NCBI GenBank assembly: GCA_903927025.1
Contig: CAIYLG010000062.1
Coordinates: 62,001 to 126,000 of the forward strand
DNA from: an uncultured Armatimonadota bacterium
Lineage (GTDB): Bacteria > Armatimonadota > Fimbriimonadia > Fimbriimonadales > Fimbriimonadaceae
Reading direction: 5' to 3'
Length of the DNA stretch: 64,000 bases
Of this stretch, positions 9,265 to 16,718 are shown one piece after another; the stretch's first letter is position 1, and the number at the start of each line of letters is the position of its first letter. Both the position numbers and the translations under genes were made by a program. The notes under the pieces were generated by a model. That model saw only the letters and a program-made list of their open reading frames with translations, was not told the origin of the DNA and ran no database searches.

Positions 9265-9492
9265 ATGACCGATTGGAAAGTGCAGATGTTTGCCTACCTG
9301 CGGGAACGGCACGGTGATTCCGTAACGGTCTCAGCGGAGCCGACAGTTGGCTCCGTGCTACAGGCACTTGCCTCCACAGGGGTCAGCATTGAGGCTTGCC
9401 GAATTGCGATCGGGGATGAATTCGCACACGCACAAGATGCCATTCCCATCGGGAGCCAGCTATCGCTCATTCCCCCCGTCAGCGGCGGATAA
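9265..9492 (+). CDS. moaD: Molybdopterin synthase sulfur-carrier subunit MoaD
   Basis: A 75-residue ubiquitin-like protein ending in Gly-Gly (PPVSGG), the C-terminus that is adenylated and thiocarboxylated in MoaD. ATG at 9265 gives the usual MoaD size. A longer upstream frame would overlap the 5' end of mnmG and is rejected. The fold cues are an opening strand (VQMFAYLRE), LASTGVS and AIPIGSQLSLIPPVSGG. MoaE, its partner in molybdopterin synthase, lies 490 bases downstream on the same strand, with an opposite-strand gene between. The pair inserts two sulfurs into precursor Z. Confidence 0.88.
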   Translation: MTDWKVQMFAYLRERHGDSVTVSAEPTVGSVLQALASTGVSIEACRIAIGDEFAHAQDAIPIGSQLSLIPPVSGG

Positions 9493-9495
9493 TTC

Positions 9496-9963
9496 TTACC
9501 AGCGATCCGCGAGGACAGCTGCTACTTTGCTTAGCAAGGATTCGTCCGAAGCGTCGAACGCACCCACGGAATGGCCGTCTATATCAATCTGTCCGAGAGT
9601 CACGGCCCCTTTCTTTATCAGGACAACGATTTCTGATCGAGTAAGGGTGCTGCATGCAAGGTAGTTAGTCAATTCTCGAACGTCTTCGATCACCTGGTTG
9701 CGATCTTCGGCGACAGCCGTTCCGCAGACTCCACGTCCTACGGGGATCTGGGTGTGGTCCGTAGCAGCTCCCACGTATTCGTCAAGAACCAACGTGTCAC
9801 CTTCCAAACGATAGATTCCAGACCAATTGTAGGTTTGAAGGGAGTCGAGCAACTCCATCGAAAACTTCCTGAGAGCAGCGCCCTGGAGAGAGGAGCCTTG
9901 AAGGGTCGAGAGAATTCTTTCTTCGTCGTGGGCAGAGATCATAGACTCATTTTGGCCGCCCAA
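9496..9963 (-). CDS. GAF-domain protein, free methionine-(R)-sulfoxide reductase-like
   Basis: A 155-residue single-domain GAF protein. It shows YNWSGIYRLEGDTLVLDEYVG, then PVGRGVCGTAVAED (Cys80) and NYLACSTLTRSEIVVLI (Cys104), the two blocks that carry catalytic and resolving cysteines in fRMsr enzymes. The third cysteine of the E. coli enzyme, about ten residues before the first of these, is not seen. fRMsr reduces free methionine-R-sulfoxide in the cytoplasm. An alternative start is Met8. The gene sits on the minus strand between moaD (3 bases from its stop) and moaE (16 bases from its start), so its mRNA would be antisense to neither gene but its promoter must share the moaE 5' gap. Confidence 0.75.
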   Translation of the reverse strand: MGGQNESMISAHDEERILSTLQGSSLQGAALRKFSMELLDSLQTYNWSGIYRLEGDTLVLDEYVGAATDHTQIPVGRGVCGTAVAEDRNQVIEDVRELTNYLACSTLTRSEIVVLIKKGAVTLGQIDIDGHSVGAFDASDESLLSKVAAVLADRW

Positions 9964-9979
9964 GGCTCAGAATAGGTGG

Positions 9980-10411
9980 ATGGGCGAAGTTAAGGCTGTG
10001 CGGCTCCAAACGGGCGAAATCGATGCGACAGAGCTCTCCATGGCTGTCAAAGACGCGACTCTCGGTGGAGTCGTTCTGTTTTCAGGTGAGATACGCAGTC
10101 TGACCGGGGATACAGAAACCAGTCAACTCGTGTATGAAGCCCATGAATCGATGGCGCTTCACCAAATGTCCAAAATTGCGGCGGAGGCAGCGGAGCGATG
10201 GGATGCCAACGTGGCAGTTTGTCATCGCCTGGGCCTTTTAATGCCAGGTGATACAGCTGTTGTTTGCGTCGCAGCCTGTGCGCACCGAGCTGCCGCCTTT
10301 GAGTGTTGCAGGTTCCTAATTGACCGCATCAAGGAAGACGTACCAATCTGGAAGAAGGAGTTCGGCTCACAGGGCGAGGCATGGATAGCGGGGGACAGTC
10401 GCGTCTCCTAG
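9980..10411 (+). CDS. moaE: Molybdopterin synthase catalytic subunit MoaE
   Basis: A 143-residue protein, the normal size for MoaE. Recognisable blocks are VVLFSGEIRS, YEAHESMALHQM, HRLGLLMPGDTAVVC, HRAAAFECCRFLIDRIK and VPIWKKEF, the last holding the conserved lysines (125-126) near which the MoaD C-terminus reacts. With MoaD it converts cyclic pyranopterin monophosphate to molybdopterin in the cytoplasm. No molybdoenzyme or other moa gene is in the window. The short 5' gap (16 bases to the divergent GAF gene) implies overlapping promoters or an ATG close to the transcript start. Confidence 0.95.
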   Translation: MGEVKAVRLQTGEIDATELSMAVKDATLGGVVLFSGEIRSLTGDTETSQLVYEAHESMALHQMSKIAAEAAERWDANVAVCHRLGLLMPGDTAVVCVAACAHRAAAFECCRFLIDRIKEDVPIWKKEFGSQGEAWIAGDSRVS

Positions 10412-10565
10412 CCTGGATCCCTTCGATCCGATCACAAGCTGATCAAAACTCCTAATTGTTGCGAAGCCTGAGCTTAGGGACACCTTACGAGCAGCGCATT
10501 TTTGTGTCCCACTTTTCCCCGGCGGGTACCATCAACTCTGTTCCCCACTCTTCCAGACCGGGGAT

Positions 10566-11570
10566 ATGGCGTCTGAAATGAGCACACAGCAAGTAGATGT
10601 AACAATTATCGGCGGCGGCCCCTGCGGTCTGTTCGCGAGCTTTTATGCAGGTCTGCGCGGCATGTCCGTTCGAATCATTGACTCTCTGCCAGAACTTGGC
10701 GGCCAGCTCACTGCACTGTATCCAGAAAAGTACGTCTACGATGTCCCTGGATTCCCAAAGGTCTTGGCTAAAGACCTCGCCAAGGACCTAATCACCCAAG
10801 GCACCCAGTTTCATCCGGAACTCGTGTTGGAGGAGACGGCAACGGAGATTCAAAAGACGGATGAGGGATACATTCTCCGAACTGCCAGTGGGCTTGAACT
10901 CCCAACGAAGACCGTAATCATTTCTGCTGGGGCGGGCGCATTCAGCCCAACCAAGATCGGCATCGACAGAGAAGACGAATTTGTTGGCAAAGGAATCCAC
11001 TATGGAGTCAAGGACAAGGCCACGTTTCAAGGGAAGAAGCTGGCGATCGTCGGGGGCGGAGACAGTGCCTTTGACTGGTGTCTCAACCTAGATGACACCG
11101 CTGACGCCATTACGCTGGTTCACCGACGGGACGTGTTCAAAGCCCATGAGGACAGCATCGAAAAGGTAAAGGCCAGCCGCGTCGACATGAAGATTTGGTA
11201 CGCAGTAAAGGAGCTTCACGGGAACGGCTCGCTGACCGGCGTGACCCTTGAACACACCCAGACCAAGGAACAGGAGCACTTCCCTTGCGATGCGGTCATC
11301 GTCAACATCGGGTTCAAGTCAAGCCTGGGTCCGATCAAGGAATGGGGACTCAACATCGTGAAGAACCAGATTCAAGTGGACAACCACTATGAGACCAATC
11401 TTCCTGGCGTGTTCGCCGTTGGAGACGTCTGCACATTCGACGGAAAGCTTAAGCTCATAGCCACTGGAGTCGGAGAGGCCGCAACTGCTGTCTGCTTTGC
11501 GAAAACTTATATCGACCCTGACGCCAAGCTGTTCCCTGGGCACAGCTCCGACATGGAAATCAGCCACTAA
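10566..11570 (+). CDS. Ferredoxin/flavodoxin--NADP+ reductase, thioredoxin-reductase-like type
   Basis: A 334-residue two-dinucleotide-domain flavoprotein. FAD motif: VTIIGGGPCGLFASFYAG near the N-terminus, followed by ELGGQL.ALYPEKYVYDVPGFP, characteristic of YumC-type FNRs. NADP motif: KKLAIVGGGDSAFDWCLNL in the middle. The C-terminal FAD segment is GVFAVGDVCTFDGKLKLIATGVGEAA. The CxxC redox pair of true thioredoxin reductases is missing from the NADPH domain, which separates the two families. It should pass electrons between NADPH and ferredoxin or flavodoxin in the cytoplasm. It appears to be a single gene with about 150 bases of upstream non-coding DNA. Confidence 0.93.
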   Translation: MASEMSTQQVDVTIIGGGPCGLFASFYAGLRGMSVRIIDSLPELGGQLTALYPEKYVYDVPGFPKVLAKDLAKDLITQGTQFHPELVLEETATEIQKTDEGYILRTASGLELPTKTVIISAGAGAFSPTKIGIDREDEFVGKGIHYGVKDKATFQGKKLAIVGGGDSAFDWCLNLDDTADAITLVHRRDVFKAHEDSIEKVKASRVDMKIWYAVKELHGNGSLTGVTLEHTQTKEQEHFPCDAVIVNIGFKSSLGPIKEWGLNIVKNQIQVDNHYETNLPGVFAVGDVCTFDGKLKLIATGVGEAATAVCFAKTYIDPDAKLFPGHSSDMEISH

Positions 11571-11596
11571 AACTGGCGTTACCTTCGGCCGACGAT

Positions 11597-12853
11597 TTAG
11601 ACGATGTGCCGCATGATCTCAGCCAAATCTGCAGTTGAATTCGCAAACAGACTTAGCGTCGCGGCGAAGTAGAGATAGGTAGCGACCCTTCCTGCGATTT
11701 TGATTCTGGGATTCTGACGGTATGCCAAAAGTTGCTGTTTGGACATCTTCGCCTTAAGGGCTACTCCGCCGTAGTGAATGGCTACCACTCCCAGCCCTTG
11801 GGAAATGCCGAAGAGTACAAAGTGTGTCTCTACCCCGTGCCAGAGACCAATCAGGATGAACACGGTCATGATTGCCGCGGCAATAGCATTGTTCACGGAT
11901 ACGCTTGGCCATCGGGTGCAGATTGCCTTGACCATCGGAGTAAACACCATATCTCGCATCCAAGTGGAAAGAGATATGTGCCACTTTGACCAGAATTCCT
12001 GAAAATTACGTGATCCAAATGGATTGTTGAAGTTTTCAGCCACCTGGATTCCACAGAGTGAACTCGCACCGATCGCCACATCGCACAGGCCTGAGAAGTT
12101 GCAGTACAGGAACAGCGGATAAACCAGAACCGCGACGAGCAAGTCTAATTTAGAGTGAAGATGTCCATTGCGCATGAACGCTGGGCCATAGCCAATCTCT
12201 GAAAGGATAGTCGAGAAGAGCAGATACTTTAGGAGGCCCCTGATCATCCTAAGAATATTGGGAAGATGCTCGATCTGGACTTCTCGGGCTCGCTTTGCGC
12301 TGTCAATGAAGAGGCCGTAGGGCGAGATCGGTCCAACAATCATCAGCGGAACGAAGAAGCTGAAAGACAGATACTGAGCGAGTGAGGGCATCTCAACCGC
12401 CTTGTTCCGCACTTCGGTAACCATGAAGCACAGTCGAAACGCAACGTAGGATATCCCGACAAAAATGAACGTGATCGACCCATTCTTTTGAGAATGAGTC
12501 AGAAATGGAATCAAGTCCCGAGCCAACAACAGACTAAAAATAGGTGATGCGTAGGCTGCCGCCCAATTCCTGTCTGACCTGTGGGCAAACGAAAGCGTGG
12601 CAAAGCTAAACAGCACCAAAGCGATATAGACCGCAAAGATTGTGCTGGCATAGATGAAGAACTTTGCCGGCCCTTCAAGCACGTGGTGCTTGTATCCCAT
12701 CGAGAAGGCAAGCATTAGGCTCGAAAATACACTGACGCCTGCAAGAATCGGCCACTTGGGACCGGATGCTGACTTCAGAAGTGGACGAGCCAATAAAGGG
12801 AACAGACAGAATGCCAGCAACAGATAGCCGAATTCGTCAATCTTAACTAGCAA
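11597..12853 (-). CDS. MBOAT-family membrane O-acyltransferase (DltB/AlgI-like)
   Basis: A 418-residue polytopic protein. The MBOAT signature blocks are NFSGLCDVAIG, EFWSKWHISLSTWMRDMVF and IGLWHGVETHF with the catalytic His339. In DltB and AlgI these proteins take an acyl group from a cytoplasmic donor through the membrane to the outside. The start is TTG at 12853, one base after the stop of the 39-residue microprotein gene, so translation is probably coupled. The DltD/AlgJ-like SGNH gene is immediately upstream in the same unit. The C-terminus (ADLAEIMRHIV) has no Tyr-containing shuttle motif of its own, which fits the microprotein carrying that motif. Confidence 0.9.
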   Translation of the reverse strand: MLVKIDEFGYLLLAFCLFPLLARPLLKSASGPKWPILAGVSVFSSLMLAFSMGYKHHVLEGPAKFFIYASTIFAVYIALVLFSFATLSFAHRSDRNWAAAYASPIFSLLLARDLIPFLTHSQKNGSITFIFVGISYVAFRLCFMVTEVRNKAVEMPSLAQYLSFSFFVPLMIVGPISPYGLFIDSAKRAREVQIEHLPNILRMIRGLLKYLLFSTILSEIGYGPAFMRNGHLHSKLDLLVAVLVYPLFLYCNFSGLCDVAIGASSLCGIQVAENFNNPFGSRNFQEFWSKWHISLSTWMRDMVFTPMVKAICTRWPSVSVNNAIAAAIMTVFILIGLWHGVETHFVLFGISQGLGVVAIHYGGVALKAKMSKQQLLAYRQNPRIKIAGRVATYLYFAATLSLFANSTADLAEIMRHIV

Positions 12854-12854
12854 C

Positions 12855-12974
12855 CTAAAATCCCCCGTACACGGTATCCACCATCAGCGCGTTTACCGGC
12901 ATCACCAGGATGAGCCCCAGCAGGATGACCGCGAACAGTACAAACAACATCTCCAGTGGACGCAATCGCTTCAC
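12855..12974 (-). CDS. 39-residue membrane microprotein, DltX-like acyl-shuttle candidate
   Basis: A short reading frame between the SGNH and MBOAT genes. The GTG start overlaps the SGNH stop (GTGA), and the TAG stop lies one base before the MBOAT TTG. It encodes a basic N-terminus (Lys2, Arg3, Arg5), one hydrophobic span at about residues 9-31, and a short tail. By the positive-inside rule the C-terminus faces out. The last six residues are TVYGGF, with Tyr36 four residues from the end. DltX proteins end in an F-x-Y-x-x-F-type hexapeptide whose Tyr accepts the acyl group from DltB; here Thr replaces the first Phe. Position, topology and motif all fit an acyl shuttle. No homology search was possible. 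Confidence 0.72.
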   Translation of the reverse strand: MKRLRPLEMLFVLFAVILLGLILVMPVNALMVDTVYGGF

Positions 12975-14041
12975 TTCTGCGCTCCCGGTCGGTTAGTGCC
13001 AGCAAACACCGAGTAAAGGGCGGGAATTACCTTTGCACTGTAAATCGCCGCGCCTTCCGCATTGAGGTGCAAGGGATCTTGGAAATACTTCTTCTCCGCC
13101 TCTTTCCCAGAGATTTGCCCGAATAAATCGGCCTTTGACGTGGCCACTATTGATTGGCCGGGATCCAAGACTTCCTTCGGCAGGTTCACACGAATGGGAT
13201 CACTGTCGAGGTCCCGAGACATGGGCAGATTTACCAGTAAAACCTTCGCTCCGTGGTCCTTCGCCAGCTTTAGAATCTTCGAAAACATGAGCCCAAAATA
13301 GCCACTTTTGCCAGCCGAAGTCGAATCAAAATTCAACCGGTCGCTACCAGGCGAAAAAAGATATCTCTCCGCGGAATCTTCAAATGTGATTGACAAGGGA
13401 TCAATTTTCCCGTATCGGTGGACAACATCTTCATCGAGGCCATCTGTCGTCTTTTCGTGCTTGGACAGCACGTTGGGTCGAATCGCATTGAGAAACTGAC
13501 GAGGACCGTTTAGAACCATCTCTCCGTAAATCGCGGCTTTGTGCCCAAGCGACATGCCCTCATAAAGCTCCGGAACTTCACCGAATCGCAAAATATCGCA
13601 AATGCTCTCATCGGGTGAGTTTTGAGCCTGAAACCGCTCTGGCATGGCAAGTACGATCAGCTTAGTGTGATGAGTTTGCAGATAGTCGCGGATTTCTAAA
13701 TAGTGGACGTCGGGCTTGGAACGCAGAAGATAAAGATATCGAATCTTCGCCTCACGGCCTAATTTCTGGGTGAAATATCGATTAACGACGACCGGCCTTA
13801 ATGCGGTACACATCGTTGAAGATCCCACAAGAATTGCGTCGGAATCGTCTTGATTGTCGAAGATCGTGGACTCAATACTTCCGCCATCCCCTCGAACGGC
13901 GGGCAGTCCCATATACACCTGTTGCCTAGACGGAAGAGCAACTAAGCTCAATACGACCGGAAGTAGGAGCAGGGAAGCAGAAACAACTGTATATAAACGG
14001 AGTCGAATAACATCTGACTTCGCAGGCAACGAGCTTTCCAT
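12971..14041 (-). CDS. Membrane-anchored SGNH-fold acyltransferase partner (DltD/AlgJ-like)
   Basis: A 356-residue protein with one N-terminal membrane anchor (about residues 18-37) and a large extracytoplasmic domain. A serine motif ILVGSSTM (Ser74/75) and a C-terminal DPLHLNAEG block (Asp322 and His325, the SGNH DxxH pair) mark an SGNH/GDSL-type hydrolase or transferase. In DltD and AlgJ/AlgX such proteins receive an acyl group and pass it to the polymer. It is the first gene of a three-gene leftward unit (SGNH, microprotein, MBOAT) and is divergent from fkbH across a 347-base gap. The acceptor polymer is inferred to be a surface polysaccharide from the neighbouring sugar genes. Confidence 0.8.
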   Translation of the reverse strand: MESSLPAKSDVIRLRLYTVVSASLLLLPVVLSLVALPSRQQVYMGLPAVRGDGGSIESTIFDNQDDSDAILVGSSTMCTALRPVVVNRYFTQKLGREAKIRYLYLLRSKPDVHYLEIRDYLQTHHTKLIVLAMPERFQAQNSPDESICDILRFGEVPELYEGMSLGHKAAIYGEMVLNGPRQFLNAIRPNVLSKHEKTTDGLDEDVVHRYGKIDPLSITFEDSAERYLFSPGSDRLNFDSTSAGKSGYFGLMFSKILKLAKDHGAKVLLVNLPMSRDLDSDPIRVNLPKEVLDPGQSIVATSKADLFGQISGKEAEKKYFQDPLHLNAEGAAIYSAKVIPALYSVFAGTNRPGAQK

Positions 14042-14388
14042 CGTGGTGGCAATTTCTGAACAAATATGTGGCTATTTTCGATGGATCACTTCTTTCCATC
14101 GTTACAGCCAGTCCTAAGCAATCGACTGTCTTTGGCTTCGTTCAGCACGCTGATCTTCACCAGAAGCAGACTTTTTTGACCCGCATCCTGCCGACCGGCA
14201 GAACCACTTTAGGCACATAGCCATTCGGTTCTAGCGTACGACATAATAGGGTCAGCCTGGGTCCCCGTGCTTCCAGCGTTGGTGCATTGGATCCGCTTGC
14301 TTTGTCTTATACCCTTTTGCGCGAGCGCGATTGGAGGGATACCGACTTTAGCTGGGTTCTTTAGACGACTGGATGATTTTGGAACAAT
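14042..14388. promoter_or_regulatory. Divergent intergenic region between the SGNH/MBOAT unit and fkbH
   Basis: A 347-base non-coding gap between two divergent units, so it should hold promoters for both. I see a CATAAT hexamer at 14242-14247 that could be a rightward -10 element, though without a convincing -35. A short palindrome, CTGCCG-AC-CGGCAG, lies at 14188-14201. No small gene or RNA was recognised. Assignment as a shared control region rests on gene orientation. Confidence 0.4.
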
Positions 14389-16248
14389 ATGGCTGAAACT
14401 GATTTGAGCTCACTCAAGGACCTGTTGCGGGCTCGGGATACGCGGTTCGCAACTGAGTTGGTCCGATTAACGAAAGGCTGCTCGGATTTCCAAGATGCGT
14501 TGACTCTCCATACACTCAGACGCCGAGGAACCTCAATCGGGGTTATTTCTGCTTCCGCCACAAAAATAAAGTTGGCGATTATTGGAGCAGCAACGCTTAG
14601 ACCACTTGCCGACCTTATTGAGCACTTCACCACTGTCCTCGTCGGGGCCGAGGTTGACCTCTGGGTGGGTGAATTTGACAACTACACCTTCGAGATCATG
14701 GAGCCTGAAAGTGAGCTTTTTGAGTTCAAGCCCGACTATGTGGTTCTACTGCCCAGTGAGCAAAGATGTCGCTTTGGCGGTCACGAGGAAGCCTCAACCG
14801 AAGCGCAGGTCGCCGAGACAGAGCGGGCGGCAGACGGAATCCTTGAGCTCGCCAAGACGATCCGAAATACATGTGGGGCAGAGGTGCTGGTGTCCAACTT
14901 TAGACTTCCTGCCTCTTACGACCCCGGTCCTGCTCGATGGGCATCCCTGAAATCTGACTACGCGTTTCGAAAGATGGTGAATACGCAGCTCGGCTTAAGA
15001 GCGCCGCAATACGTGCATCTTGTTGACGTTGAGTTTCTGGCCAACCGAATGGGAACGGTCAACACGATTGATGACCGCACGTGGTTCGAAAGCAAGCAGC
15101 CCTACTCTTCACCACTTCTCGTCGAAGTTGCCAAGGAAGTGTCCCTGGTCCTAAAGGGACTGAGAACGGCGCCCAAGAAAGTTATCGTTCTTGATCTGGA
15201 CAATACGGTCTGGGGCGGAATCATTGGAGATGACGGTCTTGAGGGCATTGAGATCGGCACGACCTCACCGAGAGGTGAGGCATTCCGTGCGTTCCAGCAG
15301 TATCTGCTTGGCCTAACGCGCAGAGGCGTCCTTTTGGCGGTCTGTAGCAAAAATGATCACGAGAAGGCCGTTGAGCCGTTCCTGAGACACCCCGAAATGG
15401 TGTTGCGGCTGGAGAATATTGTCAACTTCAAGGCCAACTGGGATCCCAAATCAGAGAACATCCGGCAGATTGCCACTGAGTTAAATCTCGGATTGGACAG
15501 CTTCGTCTTCATGGACGACAACCCCGCGGAAATTGAAATCGTTCGCCAATTTGTGCCGGAAGTCACTTGCATCTGGGCCGGTGACGACCCCAGCCTCTTC
15601 ATCCCGATGCTTCAGAATTCACGCCTTTTTGAATATCGGAATCTAACTGCCGAGGACATGAAGCGGGTTGTCCAGTATCAACAAGAGGCAAAGCGACAGG
15701 AACTCGCCAGCACGGCAACGGACATGGGGTCGTATCTCAGCTCACTAGAGATGGTGGCAAAGGTGAGCAACTTCAACTCGCTTGACACTCCGCGAATTTC
15801 TCAGCTGATCAACAAGTCCAATCAGTTCAATCTCACAACGATTCGCCGCTCCGAAGCAGAAGTCCAAGCCGTATCAACTGATCCAGATCACTCAGCATTT
15901 ACCATTCGCCTGTCAGATCGCTTTGGCGATCATGGCCTCATCGCGGTCGTTGTCCTACGAAGAGAAGACACCTCCTGCATCGTGGACACTTGGCTCATGA
16001 GCTGTAGGGTCCTTAAAAGGCAGGTTGAGGAATTGACGCTCAATATCATTAATAAAAGGGCTGAGACACTCGGCTGTGATTCTGTCGTAGGCATCTATCG
16101 TCCAACTGCAAAAAATGGAATGGTTAGGGACCTATACCCAAAGCTTGGCTTCGCATTGATGGCTGAATCAGATGAAGAGGTACGCTTCAACCTCAAAGTG
16201 AGCGAATTCAAGCCGTTTGAGACAAAAATCAGCGCAGGTGACTTTTAG
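14389..16248 (+). CDS. FkbH-family HAD protein (glyceryl-carrier-protein loading enzyme)
   Basis: A 619-residue protein with the FkbH three-part layout: an N-terminal SGNH-like region, a central HAD domain and a C-terminal GNAT-like part. The HAD motif is VIVLDLDNTVWGG (Asp269, Asp271), followed by GIIGDDG and later FMDDNPAE. The C-terminal block is LSDRFGDHGLIAVV..WLMSCRVLKRQVE. Characterised FkbH-type proteins take the glyceryl group from 1,3-bisphosphoglycerate, dephosphorylate it and load it on a carrier protein. A carrier-protein gene starts one base after the stop, fitting that role. In glycan clusters FkbH-like proteins may load related small acyl groups. The substrate here is therefore likely, not proven, to be glyceryl. 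Confidence 0.9.
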   Translation: MAETDLSSLKDLLRARDTRFATELVRLTKGCSDFQDALTLHTLRRRGTSIGVISASATKIKLAIIGAATLRPLADLIEHFTTVLVGAEVDLWVGEFDNYTFEIMEPESELFEFKPDYVVLLPSEQRCRFGGHEEASTEAQVAETERAADGILELAKTIRNTCGAEVLVSNFRLPASYDPGPARWASLKSDYAFRKMVNTQLGLRAPQYVHLVDVEFLANRMGTVNTIDDRTWFESKQPYSSPLLVEVAKEVSLVLKGLRTAPKKVIVLDLDNTVWGGIIGDDGLEGIEIGTTSPRGEAFRAFQQYLLGLTRRGVLLAVCSKNDHEKAVEPFLRHPEMVLRLENIVNFKANWDPKSENIRQIATELNLGLDSFVFMDDNPAEIEIVRQFVPEVTCIWAGDDPSLFIPMLQNSRLFEYRNLTAEDMKRVVQYQQEAKRQELASTATDMGSYLSSLEMVAKVSNFNSLDTPRISQLINKSNQFNLTTIRRSEAEVQAVSTDPDHSAFTIRLSDRFGDHGLIAVVVLRREDTSCIVDTWLMSCRVLKRQVEELTLNIINKRAETLGCDSVVGIYRPTAKNGMVRDLYPKLGFALMAESDEEVRFNLKVSEFKPFETKISAGDF

Positions 16249-16249
16249 T

Positions 16250-16486
16250 TTGGAACAATCAGAAATTCTTGCAAGGCTACAGAAAGTTTTCGATAACGTC
16301 TTCCTTGACGAAGTTGTGGTCACTCCTGAACTTACGGCAAAGGATGTTGAAGAGTGGGACTCTCTTATTCACGTATCCCTCGTCTTAGCGATTGAAAATG
16401 AATTCAAAATTCGCTTCCGGGTTGGCGAAGTTGAATCCGCTAAGAATGTTGGAGACTTAGCAAAACTCATTCACGCGAAATTTTAA
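16250..16486 (+). CDS. Acyl carrier protein partner of FkbH
   Basis: A 78-residue carrier protein with the 4'-phosphopantetheine attachment motif EEWDSLIHVSLV (Ser38) and an acidic helix III region (VESAKNVGDLAKLI). The TTG at 16250 is preferred because AGGTGA lies at 16236-16241 and it gives a normal ACP length. A second TTG at 16217 would overlap fkbH by 32 bases. It sits one base after the fkbH stop, so the two are surely co-translated. The protein should carry the acyl thioester made by FkbH in the cytoplasm and present it to the MBOAT protein, as DltC does for DltB, or to an unidentified enzyme. Confidence 0.88.
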   Translation: MEQSEILARLQKVFDNVFLDEVVVTPELTAKDVEEWDSLIHVSLVLAIENEFKIRFRVGEVESAKNVGDLAKLIHAKF

Positions 16487-16718
16487 TGGGTTTTCTGTTT
16501 GCTGAAGGGATAACCAAAACCTAATATCTGAAGCTCTAGATGTATGTGATTATTGAGTGACCTTCTTTACGAGAGCAGTATCGCCAACAATTGTTTCGCC
16601 TTTAGCGCCATCAAATGATTCTATCTATGGGATAAGAACCCATTCGACCGATTTGTATCTCTAACTTCGATCAAGCTTCCTTGTATATGCCGCATCGAGC
16701 GGCAAAGTTGAATATCCA
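16487..16718. other. AT-richer intergenic gap before the epimerase gene
   Basis: These 232 bases are visibly more AT-rich than the surroundings and hold no gene I can support. A small hairpin, GCCGC-ATCGA-GCGGC, lies at about 16689-16703, some 15 bases before the epimerase start, and could affect initiation. No clear terminator follows the carrier-protein gene. Confidence 0.35.
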
